NCBI RefSeq assembly: GCF_032362555.1
Contig: NC_083510.1
Coordinates: 6,847,501-6,911,500 of the forward strand
Source of the DNA: Amyelois transitella
Lineage: Eukaryota; Arthropoda; Insecta; Lepidoptera; Pyralidae
Direction of reading: 5' to 3'
Length of the DNA stretch: 64,000 bases
Part shown: positions 16,166 to 29,229 of the stretch, piece after piece
Numbering within the stretch: the stretch's first letter is position 1
How the letters are laid out: the number at the start of each line of letters is the position of its first letter
Program-made: the position numbers and the translations under genes
Notes under the pieces: model-generated
What the model was told of the DNA's origin: nothing
Database searches by the model: none
What the model saw: only the letters and a program-made list of their open reading frames with translations

Positions 16166-18600
16166 AATTATACCGCAACAACTTTACAGCGGTTGACATA
16201 AATCATATTATTGTCTTTTTAACACACGACTCAGTCACAGTCGAGTGTCGCGACTGTTAGCCTCCAAAACATGCATTCACATGCAAATTTTATAATAGTC
16301 GCGTATGTTTTTGAATAAATGATCACCTCGGCTTGTGAGTAAACAGTCGGAAAGAAGCGTAGCATTGATTTACTACGGTGGGTTACAATTTCGGGGCTAA
16401 GCAAATCGCATTTCGTTATTTCATGTCACTGACTAATCCATGTGAATAATCAGTATTTCCTGTCATTAAATTTAACGAATAAATGAAACTGAATTAATTA
16501 TGACCCGCTTAGGTATATGTCCTTAAAACAATAAACTAAATAATATACAAATTTGATTCAATAAACTACATAAACATGCGGTAATGATTTTAAAGAATTT
16601 AACTAGAGGAATCAAATACCTAATGAACATACTTACCCACAACGGAGATCGTTGAAGTCTTTTTCTCACATTTTTGGGTTTCCCTGATTATAGTATATGT
16701 AGGTTTATTAGATAGCTAGCTCTTATGTGTAACTAATTTCTTATAAGATATTGTTTTGAAATGCTCAACTACTTTTTTTATTTTCTTAAAATTTTATAGA
16801 ATGACTGTCCTTGGTGTACTATATCAAGCTTTCCCTAGATACTCGTAACAAGAAGCCGGTTTTAAAGTTACGTAGAAGTCTTTTTATGGTCGATAAATGA
16901 ACTACATCATTTTATTCCTTTCCCAATAAACATATTTTTGTGTGATTAATGCTACATTGACGAACTCTATCACTGTACTTGAAAGTGTTTCGTAGTTTTC
17001 GTGTAAGATTTTTTATTAAACTTATTAATTTATTGATGCGTATAAATATTTTATTAAGTAGGTACTTTCTTAGATCAACATTATTTTTTTTTGTTATCCT
17101 ATTCAAATCCCTTAATATGATTTTGATAGTTATTCTCTTCATAAAAAACGTTTTAAATATTTTCGCACATTCACTTTTTCCTCCGCTATTCTAGATGCTA
17201 TCCGAATGCATTAGCAACTATTGCGAAGATAACGATCCGACCTCAATCCTATCAGAGATCACATCTCCTGTAATGCGCAGGCATAGATCACATCTACCCT
17301 TCTGCTATTTGTCACATTTGGCCGTAAATATTAAAACATTTTTACTATATTTATTCCATCAAAATAAATACGTTTATAAAATCTAGAAGTAACTTCTAAA
17401 TTTATTTCCTTTAAAGTGTCTACTCCTCCCGGATAGAGGAGTGATTTCATGCATGTTTATAATCATATCATTTTAAGAGGATCACACTAGGTATACACGA
17501 CCTTATCCCTTACGGGGTAGACAGAACGAACTCTCGAAAACACCGAAAAGCCACGTTATGCTGTATGGCTTAATGACCTAATTGAGATTCAAATAGTGAC
17601 AATTCGTTAAAAAATTTTGTCACAAGGTACGGTAGGTGCACACGAGTTGAATGTGGCATGCATTCGAATCCTATGCACCTACCATACCTATATTTTTTTA
17701 TATTTTAAATATAATAAGAATTACACAGCCGAATGACAATCCACAGCAACAATGCATGAAGGTGTGGGCAAAATGAAAAATCCCATTTTATCCATGGAGG
17801 CGGAATAATGACCGCTTTTTACCGGTTTAATCTGGATCAGATAAGTGCGGAACCCCAATGCGATGCGCGTTTGATATTCATGATCATTCCCTGCGGATTT
17901 CCAAGGGATTTTGTAGATCAAAAGGATGTACAGACATACGATACATGTTTTGATTAATTAAAGGAATAAATGATTATGATAAAAAAAAACTTGTCAACGA
18001 GTTTTATACCTATCCTCTAAGATGAAGATAATTTTTTTTTACTTTGACGCTGTATTTTCAATGAATAAACATTTTTGGTGTCAAAATTAAAACTGGAAAT
18101 TCACGGAATGTATTAAATTAATTATTAAATTAAGTGTATTCCATCATATTATTAACGAATATATATTGTTTTAGGACCTTATCATCATCCTTATTGTGTA
18201 AAATATACGCCCGAGAAATTAATTCCTTCTTATAAGGTAATTAACTAAATACTTTGATAATTTTACAAACTTATTTAACAAAAGAATTAAAAGGAGTAGT
18301 TAGCGGGAGATAAAGTAAACAGTAGCTTGGTTCTCTACAATCGTAATAAAAGCCGGTAATTAAATCTTAAGGGAGCTCGTGCTCCCTACGAGGGAGGGGC
18401 GCACAATAGCGCCAGGTGCGGCGCCACAAAAGATTTACTGACTTTATTTTCTGTGTGATTTCCTATTTTATAAATGACAGACATTTGCTTACCTATTAAT
18501 TTTTTAAACTGAAACCATGATAATAATTGTACTGCCTATTTTCTAATTCTAATACATTATTTTACTTGTGCAAATACGTTACTTGATATGCAAAATGCTC
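16166..18600. other. Intergenic AT-rich DNA with repeat fragments
   Basis: No gene supported. A degraded minus-strand copy of the (TATG)n-tailed repeat lies at about 17485-17600 (CCCTTACGGGGTAGACAGAA). Short open frames here have no recognisable domain. Confidence 0.4.
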
Positions 18601-18608
18601 TAGGTTAT

Positions 18609-18650
18609 CTGGAAAAAATTACATAATGTAAAGCATTATGTAATTTTTTA
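18609..18650. repeat. Short perfect inverted repeat
   Basis: AAAAAATTACATAATG is followed after a 5-nt loop by its reverse complement CATTATGTAATTTTTT, giving a 16-bp stem. It is AT-rich and may be chance or a MITE remnant. A repeat fragment (GCGGGGTAGATAGAGCCAAC) follows at about 18690-18785. Confidence 0.6.
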
Positions 18651-19514
18651 GGCCGCAATATCAAAATTTTTTTTGTGGTAGTTCTCATACATACAACATA
18701 TATCAGGTCTAAATTCCTGCGGGGTAGATAGAGCCAACAGTCTAGAAAAACTGAAAGGCCACGTTCAGCTGTGTGGTAGTTCCCATGTGCAATAAAAAGG
18801 AAATGCAATTTCATTATACTACGATGTTAAAAACTGTAATAGATCTTGATTGCAATTATATTTTAAAAAGGATTTTCTGTTTTTCTGTGAAGATGTTTTC
18901 AATGTTCGATCTACTCGGGGTGATTTATAATTCTTGTGGTTTATACGTTAGGAAAATCTTGATATTAATTTTGTCTAGGCCGATAATGATAGGTATTTTA
19001 TTTCATGACGAAATAGGTAGGTACATAGTTACTTTACAATACCCGAATAGAATCCACTAACTATACTCAAACTATTTGACCGATTGTGTCGGTGTCAAAC
19101 CGTTTACCCTTATCGCTATACAATGGCTCCCATCTGCCACGATGCATCGCTGCATCGAGAACAATGCACTTCATTCATGCGCAGGATTTTTATCGAAAAA
19201 ATAGATTTTAGGCCAAAAAACATGGTGACGGTTTTAGCAGGGGGACCACTGTCATAATCCATTGGTTTATGATTTTACATATTTTTTTATATGTAATTAG
19301 AAATTAAAAGTAGTTGCAATTAGAAATTTGAATTTAAATATGAGTTCATGTTAAATAACTGACTGATTTATGAAATTAATTAATTATCATTTGCCCTGTC
19401 TATCATTTTTCCGGGATCCATCGTTACTGGATCATTGGGGAAGGAATACACCAGCTTTTGATCACGACCGAAGTGGAAAGGTTAAGTCAACAAATCAACT
19501 GCTTGGAGGGATTG

Positions 19515-19720
19515 CTGCCTGGCCTTCTAGAACATATATACATAAATATAGGCCACGATCAGCTGTTTGGCTTACTAATAGAATTGAGAATCATATAAGG
19601 TGACAGGTTGCAAGTCCGTCGCCTTAAGAAGAATCCTAAGTTTATAAGCCTTTCACTTAGGAAAGAGATGAAATGGTCCTATTATTTTTCTATTGGTGCC
19701 GGGAACCACACGGCTCCTTC
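19515..19720 (-). repeat. SINE-like repeat copy (TATG-tailed family)
   Basis: On the plus strand the copy reads GGCCACGATCAGCTGTTTGG, AGGTGACAGGTTGCAAGTCC and ends TGGTGCCGGGAACCACACGG, matching the family in reverse orientation. It is diverged and lacks the TCTACCCCGC portion. Confidence 0.55.
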
Positions 19721-20688
19721 TAGAACAAATCTGAACCAGAACCTCATTTGAAGTTTGACCAAAGTTTTATATCATGTATTTATTTTTATTATCTTCCGAT
19801 GAAAATAAATAAGTATTTGTTTCTTAAATGTCATAGCAACTTTCTTCTTAAGGTGTAGGTATACCTAATAAACCCACTTCAAAAGCTTACTACAGCTTTA
19901 ATATTATGATTTTCAAAAAAATAAAAATACTTACTCAATTCAAAATCAGCGTGATAAGTTTTTCATTTGTTCTTGTTAACTTGGTACTAAACAAATGAAA
20001 ATATATCTATCAAATATTCACCATGAAATGATCTCACAGAAGTTGTCACAATAGTTCCGCGGTGTGAAGAGCGTGACATCGGTGAATTGGGCGATTCTCT
20101 ACGCGTGGGTGGTACTCGGAAATTGGCTTCTGCTGACTTATACACTTAGTTTGACATGTCATTTAACGCATGTTAAATGTTATTTAGTAGGAACACATTA
20201 GTTAACAATTTCATAGGGATAAATTACATATAATATTTATATAAATGAGGAAACAAATTGACCGATATATCGACATAACTGTTTAAGCTGTGCATTATGG
20301 TGGAACTTAGGTTCTACACTAAGCGAGGATTTTACAAAATTTTACTCGGGACGTACTTTATAGTAAGTAGGTACTCGTATTTGAATTTGATTCTCATGAA
20401 AAGTGATCAACATTAAAAAAACCGTGTGAATTTCAACAAATATCGCACTTATTTAATCCTAAAGTGACAAAAAATTGCCTCATCATAATAAATGCACTTT
20501 GGACCACTAAAAATGACACGCCCGACTTCAAGTGGGATATTGTTGACGATTACACAATATTTAAAAAGGCATTACAAGTAGTTATTATAGGGTTAATTGT
20601 TATAATATGTCGCGTGTGAAAATTTTATACTTTTGTACGAGTACCATTTTGTAGTATATCTCTCATCATTGCGTATTCCCAATTGCTC

Positions 20689-20738
20689 CCTCCACCACGA
20701 TGCTTCAAGGCCTATGCCTTGAAGCATCGTGGTGGAGG
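20689..20738. repeat. Perfect 23-bp stem hairpin
   Basis: The arms 20689-20711 (CCTCCACCACGATGCTTCAA then GGC) and 20716-20738 are exact reverse complements around a 4-nt loop (CTAT). The loop is shorter than usual for a microRNA precursor. The surrounding sequence is unlike the common repeats of the window. Confidence 0.8.
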
Positions 20739-20920
20739 ACCCTATGGTCCGCTTGCCGACCTGTTCTTTCCACTTTGTCTGGTTCGCTCCGTTTTCAGTT
20801 CTTTTCATTAAAAGTACCTAATTTTTACTACCTACTACATTAACAATAGTTTTATTTGATCATACATCAGACATATTCATACTAAACACACGGTTAAAAA
20901 CATACCAGTAATTTGCACAT

Positions 20921-21095
20921 TTTACATACATATTACAATCGTCTATATCCCTTGCGGGCTAGATAGAGCCAACAGTCTTGAAAATACTGAAAGGCCCCGT
21001 TCAGCTGTATGGCTTAGGTAGGTACTAACTGATAGAATGGGTGGATCAAATAATCGTAGTAATAGCTCGCTAGCCCATCTCCTATAAGTAGAATC
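20921..21095 (-). repeat. SINE-like repeat copy (TATG-tailed family)
   Basis: CATACATATTACAATCGTCT leads into CCCTTGCGGGCTAGATAGAG and CCAACAGTCTTGAAAATACT, followed by GCTAGCCCATCTCC. It is a diverged and truncated copy. Confidence 0.6.
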
Positions 21096-21335
21096 ACATA
21101 TTTTGTTTAAGTGTAAGTATTATGCGTTAAAGTTTTTAGACTGCGTACTCATGAGCATTCTTTATTTTCAAGACAGTTGAAAAACGCTGAAGAATACTGA
21201 CCAACCACCACGCACGCTACCAAATAACAACCTATCATCGATAACCTCTTTATGAAAGACATTTACCAACTTGTTTTAGAAAAATCTAATCATTACAATA
21301 ACCATACTTGAAGAGGCGTTTTATATCTCAATTAG

Positions 21336-21420
21336 TCGCCACGCATGGCGTGTCTAAGTGTAAACACGCGACTCGCACACGCCCGACGCGCGCCCGCGCT
21401 TACCCGCACACGCCGACACC
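21336..21420. promoter_or_regulatory. GC-rich island downstream of the bHLH gene
   Basis: This compact GC-rich stretch in AT-rich DNA holds CACGCG, ACACGCCCGACGCGCGCCCG and CCGCACACGCC. The repeated CACGC words resemble Hairy/E(spl) and KLF/Sp-type sites. There is no coding frame or repeat signature. Regulatory function is inferred only from composition and closeness to a developmental regulator. Confidence 0.3.
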
Positions 21421-24400
21421 GATCTGACACCAATCTGCCACTAATCGTTCTTGTATAAACAAACTTCATTTATTATACAACATATTACTAAAATTATTTA
21501 AATTTAATTAAAAATTTAAAGAAGTACGACATTATTGAGCTTTCTTTTAACTCCTTAAGGTTATGTACACAAACAGAAGATGTCATTTTTTTATAACAAT
21601 AAGTAACGATAACAAAACAAATTAGTGTAGATAATCTACAGACAAGATGAAAACAATATTTCTACAGCATTCGCAGACATGAGAACATTAAAAAGTCAAA
21701 TATTATTTATTAATAAGCAATAGGTACAACATTTATATCTGTTTCACTACAGGCTCTTATATATTCATTTATATAGGTACATCGGCTATACATTCATTCT
21801 TTTTTTTAACTTTCGTAGTATAAAGTAATACCTTTTAAAGTTTTCCGTCAATTTACTTCTGATTGTAAACAAATAAAATTATATTTTGAGCATGTATCAA
21901 ACTAGATGGATGTACAGATGCGCTCTTCACGTCAATGACGTCATTGCTATTATAAACAAACACACAATGCAGTTGGTTTTCGATCAACTTCAAGAGGCAA
22001 AGGGAACTACAAAGTACCAAATGTTATATTAACTTTTTAAATGCAACTTAGGGCTCGCTCTGACTTAACAATTTACAGGAATTTAAACCCTTCGGATTCT
22101 AAGTCTAAGATTTAAATAATAGTTATTTTTTTTAATATTCATGATACTTAATTTCAGTAAAGACTCATGAATTAAAAAATATGTAATGTAGTATAATGAC
22201 ATTAAACAAGTATTTACTGGATTACCTAATATGATGATCAGTGTAAGTTTAGGACACAAAAACATTTTTAAATTTTGTTAAAAGCTCTAACTTCATATTT
22301 AATTTTATTTACTGTTCGATAGATTTTGGAAATTTCATTAATTCAACAAATATATAATAACAATTCCTCACCGGGGATTATTTAATATTTGTACAACGTC
22401 AAACCAAAAGCCTGCACCCTTGTTTAGGAACAAATATAAATAGGTCCCTCTAACGTTCTAACGCCAACTTCTATAGAGAGTTAGCACGAGCTCAAGATAA
22501 AATAGTTTACAAATCAATAATATTGGAATGGCTTTAGGTTCATTTTACTATACCGATACCGAAATATTGAGTAGAAACATTTTATTGTCAGCCAATTTGT
22601 GGTCCTGCCGATTCATCTTTCGGTATTAGGCAGAGAATGACAGAATGGATTTTATTACACCCATTTAACACAATGGTTGCCACCATAGTAGTTATGAATA
22701 AATTCTAAACAAGGAGCAAGTTATATATAAGTGTTGGTATGATCATCAATATCTAGCTGTTTAGATACTCGTAATAACTTAAGAATGTACCTACCTATAT
22801 ACTTAAGTCAAACAAAAATACACCTACTAGCCTTACATAGTACTGGTTTTAGGATCCAAATACAAAATTCTGACAGGCTTACATAATTTGTCTGACACTT
22901 GGCAGTATTTTCATATTCTCAATATTACAAAAGTAATAATAAAAGACTTGAGTTAATTTAAAAAATACAATAGCAATGAATAGCCCCACTGAACAGCACT
23001 TTAAAAAACTTAAACAAACCGTAATATTGGTTTACCGGACTAAACAAACACTACTCGTTGCCCCCAGCTATGCTCGGGATAGATGAATATTAAACAAGAC
23101 ATGACAAACAGACAGACAACGCAATTAGCCCCAGGTTACTCTGGACATACGATACAACATGTGGATGGTATTTGATTAGTTTCAATGGTTTTTTTTTAAT
23201 ATAGGTACCAATTTGAGGCTGGAGGATGTATGTATGTTTGTTTGGTGAGAAAAAGTGTTTTAAGCTTGTCAAAAATTCAATTCAATTATTACATGGAATG
23301 TAAAGGTTTCAGATAAAACACAATCTCAGCAACTATAAGGATTTAAAAAAAATATCTACAAATTCAAAATGTATTTATTAGTTAGGTATTTTTTATGACA
23401 GGTTATAGGTAAGTACATATACGATTTGATTGTCATAGTCAGATCAAAGAAACGGTCGGTTGGATAAAAGTACCTAGATAAGTAAAAAATATTTATCCCC
23501 AAAGACATCCAGGTTAACTATATTATGTATAACTTTCTAATATGTGCCAAAATAGACGCCTTACTCTTATGCATCAGTCGATCACTAATAGTGTTTCTGT
23601 ATATAAGGGTGCACAAATATAAGGGATTAAAGATTTGCCACCGCAGTTGTAACACGTGATTAGGGGAAGATAGATTCATTTCATTACTTGTTTAATGTTT
23701 ACTGAACTAGTCGGTGAATGTATGGTATTGACCATTATTTTAATTGTCATGCTGATATAATGACTTAGCAATAAACACTAACTTAAGATAAAGAGGTTTT
23801 CATATTTTACAGCAACAAAGCGTATTAAACTCGATGCCAGAACATAAAATCAATTCTTCACATACATGTCACGACTTGTCCCTTTACTTATTAGGTAAAT
23901 AGAGCTAAAATAGTTACAAATAGACTCGATAGCCACGTTAAGTTAGATATACCTTTTTAATTAAAGGAGAATGCCCATAGTTTTAACCTATTGTTTTTAA
24001 ACTTTTGCCTGGATTTATTTGTATCCACTATAACAACTTACTGTTACCTATTTAAAATGTTATTGTATTAGTAGGTAGTAACTCTGTCGTTTTTTAAGTA
24101 ATATCATTCACCAATTGTTTTCAAATTAATGTGTCCTACTTGCACATGAAAGAGTCATTTAACGAAATAGACCGTTACGAATTTCCAATGCAAACATTAG
24201 TTTTCGTAACTCGATCCAACGGGTGCCCCTATTCTTACCATATAACAAAATGCAGCTCCTATCTCATGAGAATAAGGGCCATAATCGTTGGAAATATTTT
24301 AATGTTCAATTGAAAAGGTCCAAAGAATAGGGGTGCCTCATTCACAACTTTTCGCTATTTAGCGGCCATTGTTCCGATTTGATTTATATTCATGATTTTG

Positions 24401-24597
24401 CTCTTATTATTACAGCAAATCAAGTGTGCTTTATAGGCCCATGTACGTTTAATTGGAGTCAGGGTGTTCTTGTAAACTACGACCAGTTGTTGGTTGTTGC
24501 GTAGTGGTGAATATCAATAAACATTTTTTTCTTGTCAGTGCGATAGGCATAGAATAACACGTCAAATAAAAAAAAATCCTTTAAAATATATAGAAAA
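21421..24597. other. Intergenic region downstream of the bHLH gene
   Basis: AT-rich sequence without a supportable gene. A degraded inverted pair (GGGTGCCCCTATTCTT near 24221 and AAGAATAGGGGTGCC near 24322) suggests a small MITE. Simple AT tracts are frequent. Confidence 0.4.
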
Positions 24598-24603
24598 TTT
24601 ATT
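24598..24603 (-). terminator. Candidate poly(A) signal of the bHLH gene
   Basis: TTTATT on the plus strand reads AATAAA on the minus strand about 210 bases after the tap stop codon, a plausible 3' UTR length. Other A-rich hexamers lie closer. Confidence 0.4.
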
Positions 24604-24812
24604 CACTACATTTATATTACAAAATACAAAAAAATATGACTAGTTTCGTCTTTGGTTTCGTCAACATACGATTCTAATTATAATAAATTTAATTAGTTAC
24701 AATCTTTAAAATATAATCTTGTAATATGTTATTGTCGTTGTCATAATTTCATTATAAAATAAAATAAATTATACAAAAAATACAATGACTAGATTTACCT
24801 AAAATAAAAAAT

Positions 24813-26051
24813 TTAAATTTGAGCATTTACAACGCTAGGTACTCTATTGTAAAAGTTTCTATAACACCTTTGATCATTATAATAAGAATTATTCTGATAA
24901 AAGTTATCACAACTATAGTAATGCCTTTCATTATAATGAAAATTATTTGAATAACTGTCATAATTATTTGTATACTCGTCAGTCTTAGAAGTTCTTCTAT
25001 TCTTTGCATTTTCAAATGCGTTTTTAAATATTTCATAATTTTTTTGATTAAAATATTCTTCTGAATTGTTCTGATTTATTGGGTACATATCGCTGTAGTT
25101 TCCTTCTATTGGAAGAGGTCTTGGATTATAGGGATTTTGCTGAATGAATTCTTCTCCAAAACTAGATGTATTTGTGAAAAATCCAGTTCCAGTTGTCGAA
25201 GTAATGCAATTACCACCTTTATTATTGACTGAAACGGTCACATTTCCAACGTTGATTAATACTCCCTCTGAGGTCTGCATAAAATTAGATCCATTAGGGA
25301 AAGGTCTACTGAATCCTTGAAAATTTCGGTAGCTTCCATCACTGTTATATTCTTCAGTTTTATTTGGAACTAAAAACATATCCCTGAAGGCATCCTTTGT
25401 TATTTTTTCTCCTGCTATAGAATAATTCTGAATTTTCTCATAATTTAAAGATGGCGTTGAACCAGAATTAATGTTATCTAATGACTCTAAAGTTTGGCTC
25501 AGAGCAAAAATATAATTGTGGGCGAATCTTAACGTCTCAATTTTAGTTAATTTTGTATCTTCCGGAAAAGTGGGCAAAACACATCTCAATCTGTCTAGAG
25601 CCTCATTCAACATGTGCATCCTATTCCTCTCTCTATCGTTAGCTTTCATTCTTCTATTTCTTTTAATCCTCAAAATCTGTGTCGGACTTTTGCACCTTGT
25701 CACTCTGTTCTTACCATTAGCATATTTTCTTTTTGGTTTATTTGGATCTTTGGCTTCTTTTTTCTTGGGCTTAATAGGAGTTGAAGTATTGTCAGTTGCT
25801 TGAAAGTTATCCTTAAATGTTTTAATATCCAATGGATCTTCAAATGGAAATTCATAGTCATCAGAAAATAATTTCCTTCTTACTTGCGACTTGGTACGTA
25901 CGAAATGCGTGCCAATATCTTGTTTCACTGGAGTACTGTTCACCGAAGTTGGTGTAGCGAGGGAGTCTGTGAAGGACTTTTCAATGCCGGAATCATTGCT
26001 GCAGATGCTGTCATTGAAGTCACAGTAGTCTTCAAAACTAGTATTAAACAT
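24813..26051 (-). CDS. tap: Neurogenin-type bHLH transcription factor (tap orthologue)
   Basis: A single coding exon encodes 412 residues. The start ATG (26049-26051) lies ten bases inside an exon whose acceptor reads TTTTCAG at 26061-26062, so the leader is split by an intron. The bHLH domain occupies about residues 133-187: basic region [14 protein letters not shown], helix 1 [13 protein letters not shown], loop PEDTKLTK, helix 2 [18 protein letters not shown]. This matches the neurogenin/Tap subgroup of the Atonal superfamily, which binds E-boxes as a dimer with Daughterless and drives neuronal differentiation. A lysine-rich stretch ([17 protein letters not shown], about 95-110) before the domain may be a nuclear-localisation signal. 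The C-terminal half is low in complexity and rich in Asn, Tyr and Ser. Large repeat-bearing gene-poor flanks with GC-rich blocks fit a developmental regulator. Confidence 0.88.
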   Translation of the reverse strand: MFNTSFEDYCDFNDSICSNDSGIEKSFTDSLATPTSVNSTPVKQDIGTHFVRTKSQVRRKLFSDDYEFPFEDPLDIKTFKDNFQATDNTSTPIKPKKKEAKDPNKPKRKYANGKNRVTRCKSPTQILRIKRNRRMKANDRERNRMHMLNEALDRLRCVLPTFPEDTKLTKIETLRFAHNYIFALSQTLESLDNINSGSTPSLNYEKIQNYSIAGEKITKDAFRDMFLVPNKTEEYNSDGSYRNFQGFSRPFPNGSNFMQTSEGVLINVGNVTVSVNNKGGNCITSTTGTGFFTNTSSFGEEFIQQNPYNPRPLPIEGNYSDMYPINQNNSEEYFNQKNYEIFKNAFENAKNRRTSKTDEYTNNYDSYSNNFHYNERHYYSCDNFYQNNSYYNDQRCYRNFYNRVPSVVNAQI

Positions 26052-26276
26052 TTTCTTTACCTGAAAAGATACATAATTTTTTATCAATTTTTTTATATTT
26101 ATTTTTGTTCTGAAATTCTATCTATAAGAGACATCTCTTATCAAAAAAATATTAGCACCAAGAATTTATTTATGATTTAGATGCTATTTGAAATAACAAT
26201 TGTCTTCATTACATACTCGTATATATTTAAATTATAACTAAGTTTGAGTAGCATTAAAAAAACTAAATAGTTATAC

Positions 26277-26349
26277 CAGATGGCAAGACTAGTCCCCACG
26301 TCCCTAATGTTTGGTTTGGCACAATTACCGTGTCCAAGCGTGACAGGTG
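26277..26349. promoter_or_regulatory. Intronic E-box pair near the bHLH coding exon
   Basis: CAGATGG (26277-26283) and CAGGTG (26344-26349) are bHLH E-boxes in a stretch of higher complexity at 26277-26420, only 220-290 bp upstream of the tap coding exon. Proneural factors often bind such sites, so auto- or cross-regulation is possible. Single E-boxes also arise by chance. Confidence 0.3.
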
Positions 26350-26969
26350 ACCGGCAGACCTCGCGTGACGCAGAAGTCAGTTGAACTTTATCACTTCCCA
26401 CTTCCGGTCTAATTCAGAGGGGTTGTGATTTCCTTTCCGATTGATCGCATTGTTTTTTATTTTGTTCTTATGAATTTAGTAAATTTAGCAAATAATGGTT
26501 GGATTTAATTATTTACTTGATCCAAATTTACATGATTTACATTTTCTAATACGAGTAGTATACCAACAATATATGTAGTTTTAATGTTTAACAGTAAATG
26601 GTTTACAATTTGGGTATTGGTTAATGTGAGGCTGGCGGATGTAGGTACCTACCTATGCTCCTAATTTTCATATTAATTCAAATGCTAACTGTTTAGCATT
26701 TGAATTTTGAATTATTATTTTTTTAATTTGAATTGCCAAATACTTCCCAACTACCTGGCAAATAATTCCCTGAAGTCATGTTGAAGGCAATTTATAAATT
26801 AAAGAAAACGTTAATTTCCGCAGAATGTCAGTGAAACCCTGTTCATATAAACCCAAGATTAGGCTACTGTATCTAGGTACTTATATTTTTTTACCAAAAT
26901 GCCTTTAATGGTTCATGTATGGTATCAAAATTAACTCCACTTAGTTCGTTGATCGGTTGCGATAATTGC

Positions 26970-27018
26970 CACGTGTTTGGGCCGCAGCCACCTGTTGTGG
27001 GCACGCGACCAGCACGCG
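26970..27018. promoter_or_regulatory. GC-rich cluster of E-box and Hairy/E(spl)-type sites
   Basis: Within 49 bp lie CACGTG (26970-26975), CACCTG (26989-26994), GGCACGCGAC (27000-27009) and a second CACGCG (27013-27018). GGCACGCGAC matches the C-box to which Hairy-family repressors bind upstream of Drosophila achaete. The cluster falls in the predicted first intron of tap, so Notch-dependent repression would make sense (inference). Confidence 0.4.
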
Positions 27019-28156
27019 TCCGCACGCCACCCAGCTATAAGACTCCATTCAAAAATAATATTTAAATGATATACTTTTTGATCTTGTGTAGGAGTGTTCA
27101 CAAACTACTGGAAATATGTAGGTTATATGATAAAACAGTTCGCATTTCTGTATGCGAGAAAAGCTGAAAGTTAAAAGACGCAAATATAATTTTCAAACAA
27201 ATGGAATGTAGGTATCTGTACAGACAATATTTACAGTATCTATACAAAAACCAACCAAAAACATATGAAAATTATTTTATATTGTTCATGATTCTCTATC
27301 TTGGCTTCTATTTTATAAAAACTTGAAGAATAAGCTCACTTTGTAACATGAATATAATTTATAAATATCCATAAATGAAAGAGTAATTCTATTTTGTTAG
27401 GTATTGTAAAAGTTGATCAATAAAGCTTTACTCCTCTACACGGCCCCGGTACTATGGTAGTTATGTGCGGTTATTGTATTTATATACTTATCAGTTACAG
27501 ACAAAAACTTGTGGCATTAAAATAGTTGAAGAGATTTGATCAATGTAATTAAAGAATTGTCTTAAATCCTGTAAGGATTGTAGATAACTGTGTTCCACAC
27601 ATCAAGGCGTGGGGACGCCATCCATTTCTTTTCACCGAAAGTCTGAAAGCTCTTAATTTATTATAAGCATTAAATATTTAAACTAATTCATAGCCTTTGC
27701 TTTTAGAAATAAATAATTAATTATATGAAAAACGAAAAAATGTATACCATTCGTAATGTGTGAGTACGATGCATAGCGCCGAGGGTATCAAAACAAAGTA
27801 AGTATCTTACAGCGCTTATACAAAATAGATGTGAAACATTGAAATAAAATATGCTTTACCTCGTGTTAGCGTACTGAGCTAAAATAGGTCAAAAAATTGC
27901 ATACCGGAAGCAAAAGTATACACATACAGATATATATACAAATATAACACGAACATTGTTTGGATTCCATTAAAACTTATTAATTCATGTTTTCAGTAAG
28001 CAATCAAAAAGTAGTTTTATGAAATTTACAGAAATAATAATTATGCCCATCAAATACTTAAATGAAACTTATTATTCCAAATACCTCAATCATTATACCT
28101 AAATCATTTGATCAACTTAAAAATTATTTCAGCACGGCAAAATTCCTGAAACTTAC

Positions 28157-28338
28157 CTTAAAAATTTAGGGATGTCTCTAAACATCAATTAATCACTACA
28201 CTAAAGTTTCCGCTGCACTACTGCAGTTAGTGCTGCCCCTTCATGTCGGAGGAGGCACGGAGTCCGCGCCTGCGCATATCGCACTGTGGGCTGCGACTGT
28301 GGGCTCCCTGTTTTAAGGACTAAATCCCGAGGGTGCAG
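28157..28338 (-). promoter_or_regulatory. Candidate leader exon of the bHLH gene with short upstream ORFs
   Basis: On the minus strand a good donor (TTTTTAAG then GTAAGTTTC, exon end 28157) closes a GC-rich segment that could splice to the acceptor at 26061 before the tap ATG. The upper boundary is estimated from a TATA box at 28365-28372. The leader would carry small upstream ORFs, for example ATGAAGGGGCAGCACTAA and one starting ATGTTTAGAGAC that meets TAA just after the splice, which could damp translation. The exon is predicted from sequence only. Confidence 0.4.
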
Positions 28339-28364
28339 GACACGCCCACAAGTACTTATATTTT

Positions 28365-28372
28365 TTTATATA
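28365..28372 (-). promoter_or_regulatory. Candidate TATA box for the bHLH gene
   Basis: TATATAAA on the minus strand, followed about 30 bp downstream by the GC-rich segment GTGGGCGTGTCCTGCACCCT. It is placed correctly for the leader exon above. AT-rich DNA yields TATA-like strings often, so support comes mainly from the neighbouring GC-rich leader and donor. Confidence 0.35.
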
Positions 28373-29229
28373 GGTTGAATTTTTAGTAAAAATAATATCA
28401 GTACATTTTTCTAACATATGGGTACTTAATTTAAGAATGTGGAGTTATGTCTCGTCTCAGATCAACTGAGTTATAAATATTTAAGATAAGACGTAAATAC
28501 TTATTTTTTTATATGTTTTTAGTTTTGTTTAGCCTGCGATTTTTTCGGCGTAAGAGTTCACTGACAATGTCTATTCATAAAAGTTTAGGGGTGTAGGCGT
28601 CGACTCTTCTAAGGGACTAATGTCCCTAGAGTAGTTAAACCATGCAGAAGGTACAACGTCTTAGGCATAACTTTTTCCAAGCGGTTGATTAAAAATCTTT
28701 GAGGTAGTCCTATCTAAATAAAATATTATATGTCCACGTCCAGCAACGACTTTCATGCAACAGATGATAATCAGTTATATTTTTATTTTATGCCATATTT
28801 TTTTTGTAGTAGAAAAAACAAACAATAATAATCAATAATCACAGTTCCACGGATATAACCTTTGGCCGATCTGTACCAGTTTAATAGATCGTGCAAACTG
28901 CCATTTTTTATTGCCAACCCTTTGTCGGTATCGACATGTAATAAATTTTATAAATATTTGATCAGACACGGACAGAAGGTATAAAAATAAAGGGTAACAA
29001 TTTTTATACTCCATTCTAAGGCGGCTGCTGTGGTTTATTGTGGTCCTTCTAGATCTCTCATGACATAGATTTCTTCAATATTTTTTTATCAATATTAAAT
29101 CATATCACCTCCTCATACGATTTATAATTACGTATACCAAATAAATAACGATTTCATATAGATTTTTAGTATCAGATACCTGCTAATAATAAGCGTATAA
29201 TTGCTTATAATTTCATTATTTATTTTTAA
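28373..29229. other. Intergenic region upstream of tap
   Basis: No gene or clear repeat. The sequence is AT-rich with isolated GC-rich words. It would contain proximal upstream regulatory DNA of tap if the leader exon model is right. Confidence 0.35.
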
